DNA from: Siphonodentalium dalli
Lineage: Eukaryota > Mollusca > Scaphopoda > Gadilida > Siphonodentaliidae
Direction: 5' to 3'
Assembly: GCA_032622095.1 (NCBI GenBank)
Contig: CP136064.1
Span: forward strand, 137,781,954 to 137,845,953
Length of the DNA stretch: 64,000 nt
Positions 22,921-34,450 of the stretch are shown in pieces. The notes under the pieces were generated by a model. It was not told the DNA's origin, did not search any database, and was given only the letters and a program-made list of their open reading frames with translations. Every line of letters starts with the position of its first letter. Position 1 is the stretch's first letter. A program made the translations under genes and the position numbers.

Positions 22921-23086
22921 GATAACAAAACAGTTGTTGCCCTTCTTCTCGGGAGACATTGAGATTTGTCACCCGCTCGAGAACGGAATGTCTCCCGAGG
23001 AGCTGCTCGGGAGACATTCCGTTCTCGAGCGGGTGACAAATTTCAATGTCTCCCGAGAAGAAGGGCGACAACTGTATAGTGTTATC
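22921..23086. mobile_element. Near-perfect hairpin MITE (copy B)
   Basis: Duplicate of 15,551-15,716. Confidence 0.75.
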
Positions 23087-23482
23087 CTTCATCCAATTTT
23101 CATCTCTTCTGATTGGCTGAGAGTGCGTCACATGGTAGGCCGTAAATCACTTATTACCCTCGAGGGTAACATTTTCTCAGTTAATGACCTCTCAAAAAAC
23201 ACTGTTTTTATAAACCCCACTGTTTCATAACAACCGCGAACTGTGGTGATTGATAATTTGCATAAGTGTGTGTTCAAATTTTATTTGCAATTAAAGCACG
23301 CTATGTATAAATGGTGTTATCACAGACACAAATCCATTATACGGTGTAATGTTCCTATTGGACCTTTCTATATAAATAATAAATACCGTAGGACAAATAG
23401 ATAAACCTTATTATGCAGTTGGTACGTGCTGCAGACAATTCTACATACGATGTACATACGTTACAAATACGTTTATGTACTA

Positions 23483-25673
23483 GATCAAATAGCCACTCTT
23501 TACTGTTTATCAATTGACTATTTCTTTTCGGCAATACATTCCTCAGACTTCAGAGAATATCCGTATGTTGCGTAACAATCTGTGACATAATGTCAATTTC
23601 TGTTTGCACTACTACAACGTATTAGTTTCACATTTTAGCATTCTGGAAATTAACACGTCTGTCGGCGTCTTCACGCTCATTTGAAACGAAACCGAACATT
23701 TCGCTGCATGGCTACTCAACTTCGAAATTGCTTTACTCCTCTTTCCGTTAACCGATTTCCACCTTGCGACCAGCATACTGACCGGAGAATAGCTGCGCAA
23801 TTGACGGGTCTGTTAATTGATCCAGATTATGAATGTTTATTTTCTAAATAGCGATGATTCCACCATAACATTAACTTTTCGAACTGGATTAAAGAATATA
23901 TGCGCGCATTTATGACTGCTATTAAGGAGGTTCGTGTGTACTCCTTTGTCAGATAACAAAACAGTTATCACCCTTGTTTTCGTGAGATACGGGGATTTGT
24001 CGCTGCTCTCGAGCGGGCGACAAATCCCCGTGGCTCACTCAATCGCGGGCGATAACTGTATAATATCTCATGGATATGTCCACAAAATGTCATCAGTGAC
24101 TTGAAAGTCAAGATTGAGTTCACGGTCCTGAGATGTTACCAACTTAAAATGTATTACAGCCAAATGGCCAAACAAATATGTTCGGTTCATGTAATTTAGC
24201 TTGTATGTAGGAAAATGATATCTCACTGGATATGTAGGGATATGTATAAATTTGTTTTGGAAAATTGGAATCCTATATCTTATACTATAGTGTTTTATGT
24301 GCACCTATCAGCTGAAGATGGGTTACCATATTTGTCCACCGCATTGATGCAGTAAAATATTTTCCATTTATCAGTATGGAATTTGACCACCCATGTAGAC
24401 CTAGAATACTTTTATCACGCACTGACCTGGAAACTCCAACGCGTGTGTTTGAGAAATGCATATCAGCAGTATTTGAAGAAAAAAATCATATTTGCCTGCA
24501 TTGACCAATTAAAACAGCTTCTGAAACAGGCTAAACTGTCATTTGAATAAAAGGATATCATTGTCCAGTCAAATGAGTGATATCAGGTTTTAGACCAAAC
24601 TTAATGAAATTTGGTTAGTGGGTGCCGATAACTTGGGAACAGACAAATATTTGTTTGCATGTTCGGGAGTGGTTGGTCCCGGAAAGTGCCAGATGAAAAA
24701 AGAACGGCATACCATCCTACAAATTGTTGACTACCTCCATGATTGGGCAGGTTATTGACTACAGAAAGGCAAACAATGAAACTTTGAACATTTTTTAAAA
24801 CAAATTTTAATCGAACAATTAAAACTTTGAACCATGAAGTTTAACTAATTAGAACACACCGATGTATATACTCGTGACCGAGGTGTATGTCCTTCATTAC
24901 GAGTTATTAAGACAACATGATTGCAAACCTTGAATCTAAACTCTGGTGGATTCCCGATACAGCATATATTTACACATTGAATGTTGAAAATATTATTTTT
25001 GTAGCCCATCGTACAATAAAAACTGATAAATTCTCGAAAGCTTAGCTTATTTAATATGACTGACATTATCTGTCCCTGTACTATGTATGGTGGTGTTTTT
25101 TAGATGAACACAGTGTTATCAGTCACATGGACCTCGGTTTTGATGTATTTGCGATAATTATGTCCGTCATTCAGTCCGCTTGGAGCTGGTTTCCCCTATT
25201 AAATAGTACTACGTAACACAATTTACTTCTACAAAATGCTAGAACCCAGAATAATCACGTCGTCTAGTCTAATCCAGTCTTATAACTTCCAGTATAATTA
25301 TAACAAAATTAATATCGATGTACCTTTTATGATGCTATGTGATTTTTCGGCATGGGATGTTACATTTTGGAGAAGTAAATTGAAATATATTTTCAATGGG
25401 AGTATCCATTGGGATCCATAGTATAAGAAAACGTAATCTACATAATATAATCACAAATACTATCAAAATATAAGACTGGCGAAGACCATGCCAACATTTA
25501 ATTTCGGTATAGCTATTGGATAGTCAATAAAATTTAAAGACCAGCTGAATAATACAATTAATTTAGCTCCAAACATATCTAAATATGTCTTAACTTATGC
25601 TAAATAAGGTTTATAACATGTATCCTGTCCATTTTGTTCGGATTTTTTACCAAAAAGTACTATTTCCAGACAT
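23483..25673. other. No gene recognised; one hairpin relic
   Basis: Short ORFs without family resemblance on both strands. The only structured sequence found is the hairpin listed at 23,952-24,065. Confidence 0.4.
23952..24065. mobile_element. Diverged relative of the hairpin MITE
   Basis: GATAACAAAACAGTTATCAC opens the element and GGGCGATAACTGTATAATATC closes it. The ends match those of the 15,551 hairpin, while the interior pairs GGGGATTTGTCGC with its inverse GCGACAAATCCCC. Confidence 0.6.
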
Positions 25674-26130
25674 TTGAAGAAAACGGCTTCTTCGTTTACA
25701 ATATTCATTTTTGAATCGGCTGTTTCCGTTGCGACTCGGGAAATGACGTCATCGCGTGTACAAAGGCGGAAGAGATTTTATGCGCCGTTTTTAAAATTGG
25801 CACATGAATCAACACCACAGGAGATCACAGACCCCTCCGAGCCACAGGGCTATCCGGTAGATACCGAGACGCGACGACGAAGACATGGTACACCGATTAA
25901 CACTATTCGTTTTTTTGTGAGTAATCTCGTCGATACTGTCTCATATGAATTCACAAAGGACTATCTGACAGATGCGAATGATGTGTAGCCAAAGGGAGCA
26001 TGCTCTATCTGCACGAATAAATATTCACGAGGATGACATTAATAAAGCGACCGAGAAGAACTTCTGGCCACGCAATGTGTACTGCCGCTTATGGCTTTCA
26101 GAATCCGACTTTGACACGTATGGAAGCGTA
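25674..26130 (+). pseudogene. LINE ORF1-like fragment (RRM-like region)
   Basis: Two plus-strand frames abut. The first, ending near 25,985, has a basic stretch (RRRRHGTPIN) then IRFFVSNLVDTVSYEFTKDY. The second, from 25,972, has ALSARINIHEDDINKATEKN followed by FWPRNVYCRLW. Together they resemble the RRM-like C-terminal half of ORF1 or gag-like proteins of invertebrate non-LTR elements (pattern FFVxNL...VxxYL...AxInI...D...A...xFWPxxVxCRxW). One frameshift near 25,980 separates the halves. No adjoining ORF2 on the same strand is present: the neighbouring LINE lies on the other strand. Confidence 0.5.
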
Positions 26131-26150
26131 TTGGTGCCATCTAACAAAAA

Positions 26151-26640
26151 ACACTATCTCCTAGTTAGGAGATAGTATCTCCTAATTAGGACTTAGTATC
26201 GCTGAAGGGGTCACTCTCACCAAAAAAAGTGCTGAATGGAAACATGGTTTGAAAATGTGCTGAACATGATACGCTTGAACACCGTTACTTAAATTGTGTT
26301 CATGAAAGTCTGGCGCCCATTAGGAGTTTGTTTTCAGTACATTTTAATATTCAATGGAACGTAAACAATTATTCACTAACAGAAATTATGGCAGATACGA
26401 AAACTAAACGTCCTTTAGAACGACATTTCAAAACCTGTGTACCCTTCAGTACATTTTGAAAAACATGTGTACCCTTCAGCACTTTTTTTGGTGAGAGTGA
26501 CCCCTTCAGCCATAGTATCTCCAAATTAGGAGATATTATCTCCTAGTTAGGACTTAGTATGTCTTAATTAGGATTTTATAGTATCTCCTAATTAGGAGAT
26601 ATTATCTCCTATTTAGGACTTAGTATCTCCTAATTTTGTC
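26151..26640. repeat. CTCCTAATTAGGAGATA array, split by a MITE
   Basis: Variants of ATCTCCTAATTAGGAGATA and GGACTTAGTATC alternate at 26,151-26,200 and 26,511-26,640. The unit is itself palindromic. The high-coordinate end merges into the LINE reverse transcriptase at AAATTAGGAGATAC, an AATTAGGAGATA match shared by array and LINE. Confidence 0.8.
26201..26510. mobile_element. 310-bp MITE with 36-bp perfect terminal inverted repeats
   Basis: Both ends read GCTGAAGGGGTCACTCTCAC inward, followed by CAAAAAAAGTGCTGAA. The interior has no ORF. It sits inside the CTCCTAATTAGGAG array, and AGTATC occurs on both sides, but repeats of the array prevent a firm target-duplication call. Confidence 0.85.
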
Positions 26641-27331
26641 TTCTTTGCATTGAGTGAAAGACGGTTTGCACAACACAAATAAAACAATTCTGTTAGTTCT
26701 TGGTTTGTTAAGTTGTTTTAATCGATATATGTTATAGTCGTCAGCAAAATAGAGTAAATTCAATTTTGATGCCCGGTGTCTATCGTTGATGTAGATCAAA
26801 ACAATTATCGGACCGAGTATGGAGCCCTGGGGCACACCGGAGCTGAGTTGTGTAATTCTGAATCTCTGGCCCTTGAAGTCGACATATTACAATCTATTCG
26901 ATAAATAAATTTGAAACAATTTATTAGCCAAACCTCTAATTCCGTGATGATGGAGTTTTCGTAAACGAATTTCATGATTTATCGTATCAAATGCATTGGA
27001 CAAGTCAATGAAGGTTGCCAATGTGCAATTCATTGTTTTTTAGTGTTTCTGTAGATATGTTATTCAAAAGATGAAGGATCGGATGAATTGTTGAGTATCC
27101 AGATCTAAAGCCATAGTGGTGTTTGTAAACCACATTGTTTTTTTCCAAATAAATTGAAAGTCTGCTTACCATAGTTTTCTCTAATATTTTTGAAAATGTT
27201 GCCAGTATGCTTATCGGCCTATAGTAAGTTGTCAAAGTTTTGTTTGTTTCCCGATTTATAAATGGGAATATGACCATGGCTATTTTCATCGTACGTGGTA
27301 CTATACCGGTTTCGAATGATCGATTAATTAT
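26637..27331 (-). pseudogene. LINE reverse transcriptase domain, 3'-truncated
   Basis: Recognisable blocks in order: FETGIVPRTMKIAMVIF, then YYRPISILATFSKILEK (RT fingers), HHYGFRSGYSTIHPILHL, and in a later frame PQGSILGPIIVLIYIND followed by LLYFADDYNIY, which keeps the catalytic FADD box. The last block shifts frame at NIYRLKQLNK. The segment carrying the first catalytic aspartate (the FxDxxKAFD box) lies between 26,835 and 27,005 in other frames. The 5' side stops at 27,331 where the TIR insertion begins. Confidence 0.8.
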
Positions 27332-28679
27332 AACGAACCAAAGCCGGACGCTCTGGGTCGCATATAGACTATATCTGATTTTGTGACGTACCCAATTATA
27401 ATCTAATACGACGCTACTGTTTTGAATTTCGCGATTGGTTTTGTCGACTACCTGTGTATATACAAAACTCACCGAGATCCAAAGGTCACTCACCGCCTTT
27501 AGGCTAGCCGGATTTACTTGAATTCATCATTTGCAAAATTAAAAGGCAAATCAAATTAAAATTCAACAGTTAAAATAACGGGGATGGGCGGGTTGGGACA
27601 CAAATCAGTTTACCCTGCTCTCTTGCAAGATAACAAAACAATGACTACAGAAATCGGCCACGAAACGAATTCGCTCATGCATGTTAATTACCTGCGTGAA
27701 TTCTTGAATCACTCGCACGAATATCTAATGCGACCTTATACAGGCGATACGAGAAGTAATGATTAAAACCACTCAAGGGTAATCTCAACTAGGCCTGCTG
27801 GTGAAAGCTTGTGGGTACAAGCTTTCATCAGTCAGGTTTGCGAGGTGGATATAAGTGATCGACTACGGCAAATACTATGCTACATTTACCCAGAGTTCAT
27901 TAATCAGTTTAGTTGTTAAACTGTGTCATTTATATAAACGTCATAAAATCATTTATTTGTTTTTTATTTATAAGGGAAAGTAGGTCTATAATTAGTTTCT
28001 AACGGGTCTACTCCTGCACTCTACTGGATCAAATTATCGGACCCTAGGAAGATTCAATATTTTCTAAAATAAACTAAAATCACTACAACTCAACACGATC
28101 TATGTGCATCTCAAAGCTGTATTTTCCAACTGACGCACAGCAGTTGATCAATAATGCACGGTTCTGTAGAGACTATTCCGTGCGAAAGGAAACAAGATCA
28201 TATTTAATATGGATTTGGTTGTTATCACGAGTCTCCATACTTACTTGCATCTGATAATCCATATATCCTATTTTCTTGAATAGAATGAAAACACTTACTC
28301 ATGAACAAAGCAGAAGATACATTCAATTCCACGCGAATTCGGTCAATGGGGAAAGTTACATGATGACTTTGTTTGTCGACTATCGTTGAAACGACATGAA
28401 GGCATGTTATGAATGAAATTAACATTATGAAATGGACACGCTTCTCAATCTAGCCTGAGTATCTGAAGCGGAGAGCTCCCACAGCACGCCAAGTAATATT
28501 ATGGCTAGTTTCAGTTCTACTCTCGACAACATATATAACTATAATATAACCCACCTAATATAAGCCTTATGCATGTGAATCTTATTTGGTGGGATAAAGT
28601 GATAAAGTGATTTTGACAAGAATTGTTTTAAACGCTACATGCAGAAACCCATATGTGGGTGTTTTAGCTTTGGTTCGTT
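27332..28679. mobile_element. 1.35-kb DNA-transposon-like insertion in the LINE
   Basis: Perfect 13-bp terminal inverted repeats AACGAACCAAAGC lie exactly at the points where the LINE reading frame is lost and regained: the linker ends ...PLSHELI and the RT resumes INRSFETGIVPR. The AT-rich flanks (ATTAATTAT and AATTAATT) overlap, but the exact target duplication is ambiguous. No transposase is encoded, so it is non-autonomous. It contains a candidate secreted-protein first exon at 28,299-28,425. Confidence 0.7.
28299..28425 (-). CDS. Candidate signal-peptide exon inside the TIR insertion
   Basis: ATG at 28,425 opens 42 codons starting MLISFITCLHVVSTIVDKQS and ending SSALFM, with the exon stopping in phase 1 at a perfect donor GTAAGT (28,298-28,293). 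The hydrophobic N-terminus could be a signal peptide or a single anchor. On the minus strand about 170 bp upstream lies TTATATTATAGTTATATATG, a possible TATA region. The following minus-strand sequence has further donor-like GTGAGT sites near 27,480 and an acceptor-like TATATACACAG near 27,450. The protein family is not recognised. Location between transposon ends suggests a captured host 5' exon, or chance. Confidence 0.4.
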
Positions 28680-29990
28680 AATTAATTCGTGAGATAATGG
28701 AATGGCAATTTGGTGGATTATCATTTTCATGAGAGAAACTGACATGTCATGATTATCTTGGCTATTTTTTAACTTCATTGAATTACAATGGGAAATTTCT
28801 TCTGATGTGGTTGCTGTGATGAAAATACTATTGACATAATTACCCTCTAAATAATCTGTGGAAGAAGTATTCATGGTCGCAATGTTTGAGCATGCATTCA
28901 GACCTACATTTCCGAAGAAATCGTTGAACCCTTGTGCTATTTGTTTTGGGTCACAAATCACGGACCCGTTTATGTTAAATGTTCCCGGCAAAGTGTTTGA
29001 TTTCCCGCGATTTATAGCTTCATTTAATATTTCCCAGCATTTTTTCTTATTAAATTTGTATTCGCTTTACATTCACGTTTGCATTTATTGAATAACATAC
29101 AATAATCCTTGTAATTTGTTTTATTAATTTCAGTGGGTGATTTAAAATTCGCTCTATATAGTTACGATTTTTCGGGACAGTTTTCATTAAGTATTGGGGT
29201 GAATTCCGCAGCCAGCATTGCTCGTTTAAAACTATTTATATTTGCCATTGAGAAACTCCGTTTGCATGAGGTATCTGGTTTGTGTTGGTTCCGTCGCATG
29301 CAATTAGCAAAATAGAAGGTTCCAAAGTGGTCTGATACATCTGAAATTACGATTCCAACTTTTGAGTTTTCTTGGAAATTATTCGTGGTTCGTTACGCGT
29401 GTTGGTTTTGTTTAATGGTGAAAAACCTTTAGAAAACATAGCGTCAACAAACTCATTTGTTTTGGTAAAAGATCAATATTAAAATAGCCCGAAATCACTG
29501 CTCGTTTACCAGACTTATTAATATTCCCTGGTAGCTCCTCCATTTTTTCAATAAATAAGTTCAAGTCAGCGTTTGGTGCTGTATTTGGCCTATAAATTAT
29601 CCAACATAGTAGGTGTTTCGCTTTTTCACAAATTATTTTAATAAACAAAGATTAAAAAACGTTCAGGATAAATGCGGTAAAATCAGCTCTTAGTATGAAT
29701 TTCGTACCATCTTTGATGTACATTCCGATTCCACCCCTTCCATCTGTTTCGTCAGTGCGACATATGAAGGCCAATGATTAATAACCTGGTATTGTGTATC
29801 AAGAGCCTTCGCGTATCCGAAAAAAATCCGAAAAAGCAATGATTTCGAAAAGAGTGTTCTCCCCTTGTATATCATGAATAAGTTCAGTGAGTTTTTCCAA
29901 ATGCGCATCTAGACTTTGGCAGTTCATGCTGAACATAGAAAATGACCGGGTTTCTGTAATGAGCGATTCTTTGACTTCATGTGGAAAATA
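28680..29990 (-). pseudogene. LINE apurinic-type endonuclease and linker
   Basis: The minus strand reads FSMNCQSLDAHLEKLTELI near 29,900-29,940. Then come DGRGGIGMYIKDGTKFILRA at about 29,690-29,750, CWIIYRPNTAPNADLNLFIE and AVISGYFNIDLL at 29,440-29,610, and the linker VICDPKQIAQGFNDFFGNVG with TTSEEISHCNSMKLKNSQDN at 28,680-28,960. In the GDFN box the catalytic aspartate is replaced (GYFN). At least three frame changes occur. Confidence 0.75.
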
Positions 29991-30240
29991 TTATTTGCAA
30001 TCGTGATTAATTTGGTGATAAACTGTGATCGGATTCTCCTAATGGACTGTCATGATAAATAATATTTGTAAGGTCGTGCGTACTACCACCCTGGATCTGA
30101 AATCAATACTGGTTGCCATAATATGTATATTCGTCAGAGCACCAGGGACACACCGAATGCCACCACAGACAAGCACAAACGTGCACGGAGAGAACACATG
30201 ACTCGCAGAACATTCTGCTGGAGACCAAATTATAAAAAAT

Positions 30241-30764
30241 AAAAAAAACTAACGTAACACATAGAATATAAGCATTAATTTTTTATTTTTTTTTATTTAA
30301 ATTTTTTTATTTATATAATTTATGTACATTATATACAGTGATGTCATACACACATGTATATAAGTATTACAAAAACAAACATGTTAATAATTAGAATGAC
30401 ATCACAAGTGGGGCGGTGGGATCCGTGCACACAACCATGCACTCTCACTGAGTATGCATTAATATGATTATGTACATACATGTACGATATTGAACATTTT
30501 AGTTTCTGGAAAACGTGATTATTTCCGTTCTTGATTATGCTTTTCGTTTTTCTCGAATTAGGAATATCAGTTTATCGGTGAATATAGGGGGGTTGTATCA
30601 CAAGTGATATGTTTGCGGTCGCTATACGGATGTGATATAGTTGACGTTCAATTGTGGTACTGTTAAACGAGACCAACTTTTAAATGTTAAGCTGTGTGTA
30701 TCTGTAGTTTTGGCGGAACGTGACTGCTTTGATTTGAACATTGTGATATTTAATACATTTGATA
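30241..30764. other. AT-rich spacer, no gene recognised
   Basis: Begins with T/A-rich homopolymer-like sequence at 30,240-30,320, possibly the older tail of a neighbouring element. No paired structure found. Confidence 0.4.
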
Positions 30765-31983
30765 TTTGAACATTTAATTGACAATTTGAAGTATGCTTCT
30801 ACTTACCCGCCAAAGTGTAAGTTATTATTAATCATCTGTGTTACATATGGGTCATACATGTTTGCAATTCCAGGTTCCTTGGGATTTCATACTTTATATG
30901 TGTTAAATAATCTTGGATTACATTATACCAATTGATGGGAAGGGCTAATTTTACTTCATTTCATCTTTGTTCAATATCACAGTCATCCTATTTATTTCAT
31001 CGTCATATCATTCAGGCATTCATATATCAGGATGTTTATTATATGTAATTTATATATAATTGGTATTTGACAATGGATATTAATTTGTCAAATATTCCTG
31101 CATTTATCAGTAACATTCTTGCCCATTTATTTGTATTTACGAATTTTGTGTGATTGCAATTTGTCCTAAATTTGTATCTCTTTGTAATTTGTTTATATCA
31201 TACGAATTTGGGTGCGGTGCTATTTAACCTATACATGCTATGTCACACGCGTATGGGCTATTTTTTTCTTACTTGTTTTTGTCATAATTTGGTCAGCATT
31301 ATTCTAATGCTTATGTAATTATGTTCTTGGTTGAAAGAACGTGTCAAGGAACCCACATATCAAAGCTCAGTGTTATTAGATATCGATTTTTGAAACCTAT
31401 TGTTTTTCACCATCGACATTTAATAGTGGCCCAGTAAATGTCGACGAGCCGACGGTCTCAGACAAAATTACGGATGAAGATCGATAAATGAAGAGGCTTT
31501 GTGCTGATAATAAGGCCAAATTTCGTCGAACAACATGTTGATAACAGCCTTCGGGCAAAGTTATACCCTAGTTGACAGTGGTTAGCATTATTTTTGGGCA
31601 ATTAATCCATTATGATCATTGAAAAAGCATTTCTAAAAATGTTGTTGTTGCATACATACATTGGCTACATGTGTATAATTTAAATATGTATATACATACA
31701 GTGATGTGGCTGTTTTTTTCTACTTCCGTTTCAATGTGTCTTTATGGCATATACCATATCATATATACATTGGGAAGTCGAGTGGGAAAGGATTTTTTGA
31801 CTATATTCTTTAAGGGCTGGTCAGTTTTCACTGTGGTGGGCTCCATCTTTTTTTTTCAACACCAAGCACATATGATTATTCAATAAAAATAAATAGATAC
31901 TTAATCATTTTACGATATACAGTTTAAAGATTGATCGGTTCTCACTGAGAGTATAACTTATGCTTCACCCCCTTTCAGTCCTG

Positions 31984-31997
31984 ATTACATATAACTA
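31984..31997 (+). repeat. G homopolymer tract
   Basis: A run of G close to TGGGCAAC. The mirrored right-arm position near 56,925-56,935 has CCCACCCTCCCCC instead of a pure tract. Confidence 0.8.
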
Positions 31998-32299
31998 AAA
32001 GGCTGGTTGATTTTCAATGGGGGGGGGGGGGGTGGGCAACTATATATTGCGTCCCAAGTAATTATTGTTCCTGATTACACATATGTATATTTGTAATTAC
32101 TATCAGCTACATGTATATTGGTTGAGCTATTTAGGTCATGAGTGCCTTTCCCATAAGAATCTCCCATATTTATGCTATCAAAGAATTTCATAAATACAAT
32201 GTATCAAAAGCAATGAAATAGAAAAAAACAGGGTAATATAGGTTATCAAATATGTTCATGAGTTCACGGTCGAAATGAAAAGTATCTATTCTGCGTGAA

Positions 32300-33304
32300 T
32301 CAATAGTATGTTGTGTCGGAGTTTCTCTCAGTGTCATAATCTTCACCGCCCGGACTTAACAGCTTGTCAAGTTCCTCTTAAGTTTTGAATTTAGAGATGG
32401 TTCCAGTCTTCGATTTGAGGAACAGTTTACCGTTTACTAACCACGAATTTTTAACAGAGAAATCGCCAAAGGTTTTCTTCAGGAGTTGGTTATTCAGATC
32501 GCCAGGTCTTCTGTTACAGGTAGCTTGCTTCCTTTGAGGGCTTACCGATTGGCAGCACTTTTGACTTGAAAATTATATTTGTGAAATTAACGATGATGGG
32601 ACGTGGTCGCTGTTTCATAGTCGCGTCATCTGCTGCTTCAGCACGTCCGGTTTTCTTCATCCTACCAGGGACAGGGCCTACTCGGTGAGCGATTGATATA
32701 TCGTTCAATGTGATGTCGGTTTTCATATCAGTTGAGAAAAATTTAAATGCCTTCTGTACACAGATAATAATCGTCTGGCCTTCATCTTCGTCCAAACCAA
32801 ATATTCACAGGGAATCCTTTCAGCCTTGCTGCTCAAGGTCGTTGATTTCATATATGGTATTAACCTGGTGTTCCTTTAGTTCCTTCGTCATTGTTTCTTT
32901 TATTTCTTTCTTTTCCCTTTCAAGGTCTTTGTAACACTTCTGAACAATGGTTACTTTCTCTTCTAGTCTACGAATTGTATTAACAATTTCAAGCATTGCT
33001 TCCAATATTTTCTTTTCTACTTCTGCTGTTGTGGAATATTTGCTCAATGCCGAATCGAAGTATTCTTTTCTTACGATCACATTCAGTTTTTCCATAATTT
33101 TCTTGTATTGTTCTGTGATTTGGTTTAGTTGTTCATTGGAAGTTACAGTTTGTTCAGTTGCTCGGCATTTTCATGTTTTCTTTGTTCGAAGTCCTTCATT
33201 GTTCTCTGAGTTTTCTATTTTGGCGTTGGAGTAGACGTATTTGGAATGTCTGAATTTTCCAACGACGAATCTCCTCGTTTACGTCGTCTGTTTGATCGTC
33301 CCAT
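32300..33304 (-). pseudogene. LINE ORF1-type protein gene, left palindrome arm
   Basis: Minus-strand ATG at 33,304 (start MGRSNRRRKRGD) to TGA at 32,300 spans about 335 codons in broken frames. In order: a basic N-terminus, a coiled coil (33,095-32,820; KSTTAEVEKKILEAM-like heptads with RRLEEKV), an RRM-like segment with ISIAHRVGPVPG and RPRPIIVNF, and an acidic C-terminus (LLSPGGED). This is the layout of L1/Transposase_22-like ORF1 proteins, RNA-binding chaperones that trimerise through the coiled coil. Stop codons and frameshifts separate the parts, including one just before the RRM-like segment. No ORF2 follows. Confidence 0.65.
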
Positions 33305-34094
33305 TCAAGTTGGCAAGTGGAAGGGTTAACAGAAGACAACTGCGGGTAAATGTTGACAGACGAGACGCATTACACTAAGAGTGTGTATCGCAATGCAGAC
33401 AACGACTCAACATGTACCGACGACCAGTATGAGAATGAATAAATGAGCAATGAATAGATTTACCAGATAACACATGATTGTGCTCACAATGGATGTTGAT
33501 TGGCGTGACGATTTCATGCTATCGATCGATGTCGACGTCCTTTTAATGTCAATGATCAACCCACATTTTGCAATCACAGAAATTAGCATCAAATTCTTGA
33601 TTATTATATTCTCACGCCTCCCAGGAAGATCCTACCTATATCCAATCCATGTTGGTGGTAGTCTTATATTCCATCGGTTTCCATAAAGTAATTTTCAAAC
33701 AAGATTAGTCAGAGCAGATTTTTTTGCGTCCGCATAGGTCGAAACCGGAAGCTGTGTTCACATGCAGTGACTCTGTGGTATTGTGCGGGGTGAATATCAC
33801 TTGCATATTCACCCCGTCGATGGCAATTAAGACACTCGCTGTATACTCACTCACCACAGTTATGACTACTTGTATACATATTTACTCATTCATAATATAC
33901 CACTAGCCACACCCATGGTCCTATAACCACTCAACATATACATATTCATAGTGGATCAACGGACACAAACGAAAACCGGAAGTCGTAGAGTTCAAGGCGA
34001 GGAATTTGTGTTGTCAAAGTGTGCAGGCACTTTCTGACACCGTTATTGCTAATTATAAACATATTTAGACACCACTTTTAAACAGTTTAAGTAT

Positions 34095-34450
34095 CTTCCT
34101 CCCCACCCCAAATTCTTACTCTATCAAATTTTGCTCATATAAAGTTAATTTCTCGCCATTTCATGACTATATAAAGCAAATTAAGCAATAAAATCATACG
34201 TTTAATTTTTTCGTATGTAGCCGCTGGGTGTGGGGAAGATATTCAGGCCTGGGTATCTCCCCCCACCCCAAATTCTTACTCTATCAAATTTTGCTCATAT
34301 AAAGTAAATTTTTCGCTATTTCATAACTATATAAAGCAAATTAAGCAATAAAATCATACGAAAAAAATGTACGAGTGGGGGGAAGATACCCAGGGTGGGG
34401 GGAAGATACCCTGGGGTATGTCCCCCCTCAGGGGTAAGATACCCAGGGGG
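34095..34450. repeat. Two 158-bp units plus GGGGAAGATACCC motifs
   Basis: CCCCAAATTCTTACTCTATC, TTTTGCTCATATAAAG and AAGCAATAAAATCATACG recur 158 bp apart. The region then continues with four variants of GGGGGAAGATACCC. It lies in the part of the left arm that lacks a partner in the right arm, so it is an arm-specific insertion or expansion. Confidence 0.75.

Larger units (their letters stand above)
18662..23482. repeat. 4.8-kb duplicated block, copy B
   Basis: Direct repeat of 11,302-16,112, offset 7,360 to 7,370 bp. Entry is from the minisatellite (ACTGGTA/AAAGCTCGG junction), exit is at GTACTA/GATCAAATAGCC. It carries copies of every feature of copy A except the MULE fragments and the outer part of the minisatellite-filled element, so it lacks that element's left terminus. 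Confidence 0.9.
26637..30240 (-). mobile_element. LINE (non-LTR retrotransposon) ORF2 relic, interrupted
   Basis: In minus-strand order: the endonuclease start near 29,930 (SMNCQSLDAHLEKLTELI), the endonuclease body to 29,412, a linker at 28,680-28,991, then after a 1.35-kb insertion the reverse transcriptase from 27,331 down to 26,637. The truncation at 26,637 falls in the middle of the palm/thumb region (LSLNAKKTKL) at the CTCCTAATTAGG array. Wording fits the CR1/Jockey/L2 group. Multiple frameshifts show a dead copy. Confidence 0.8.
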
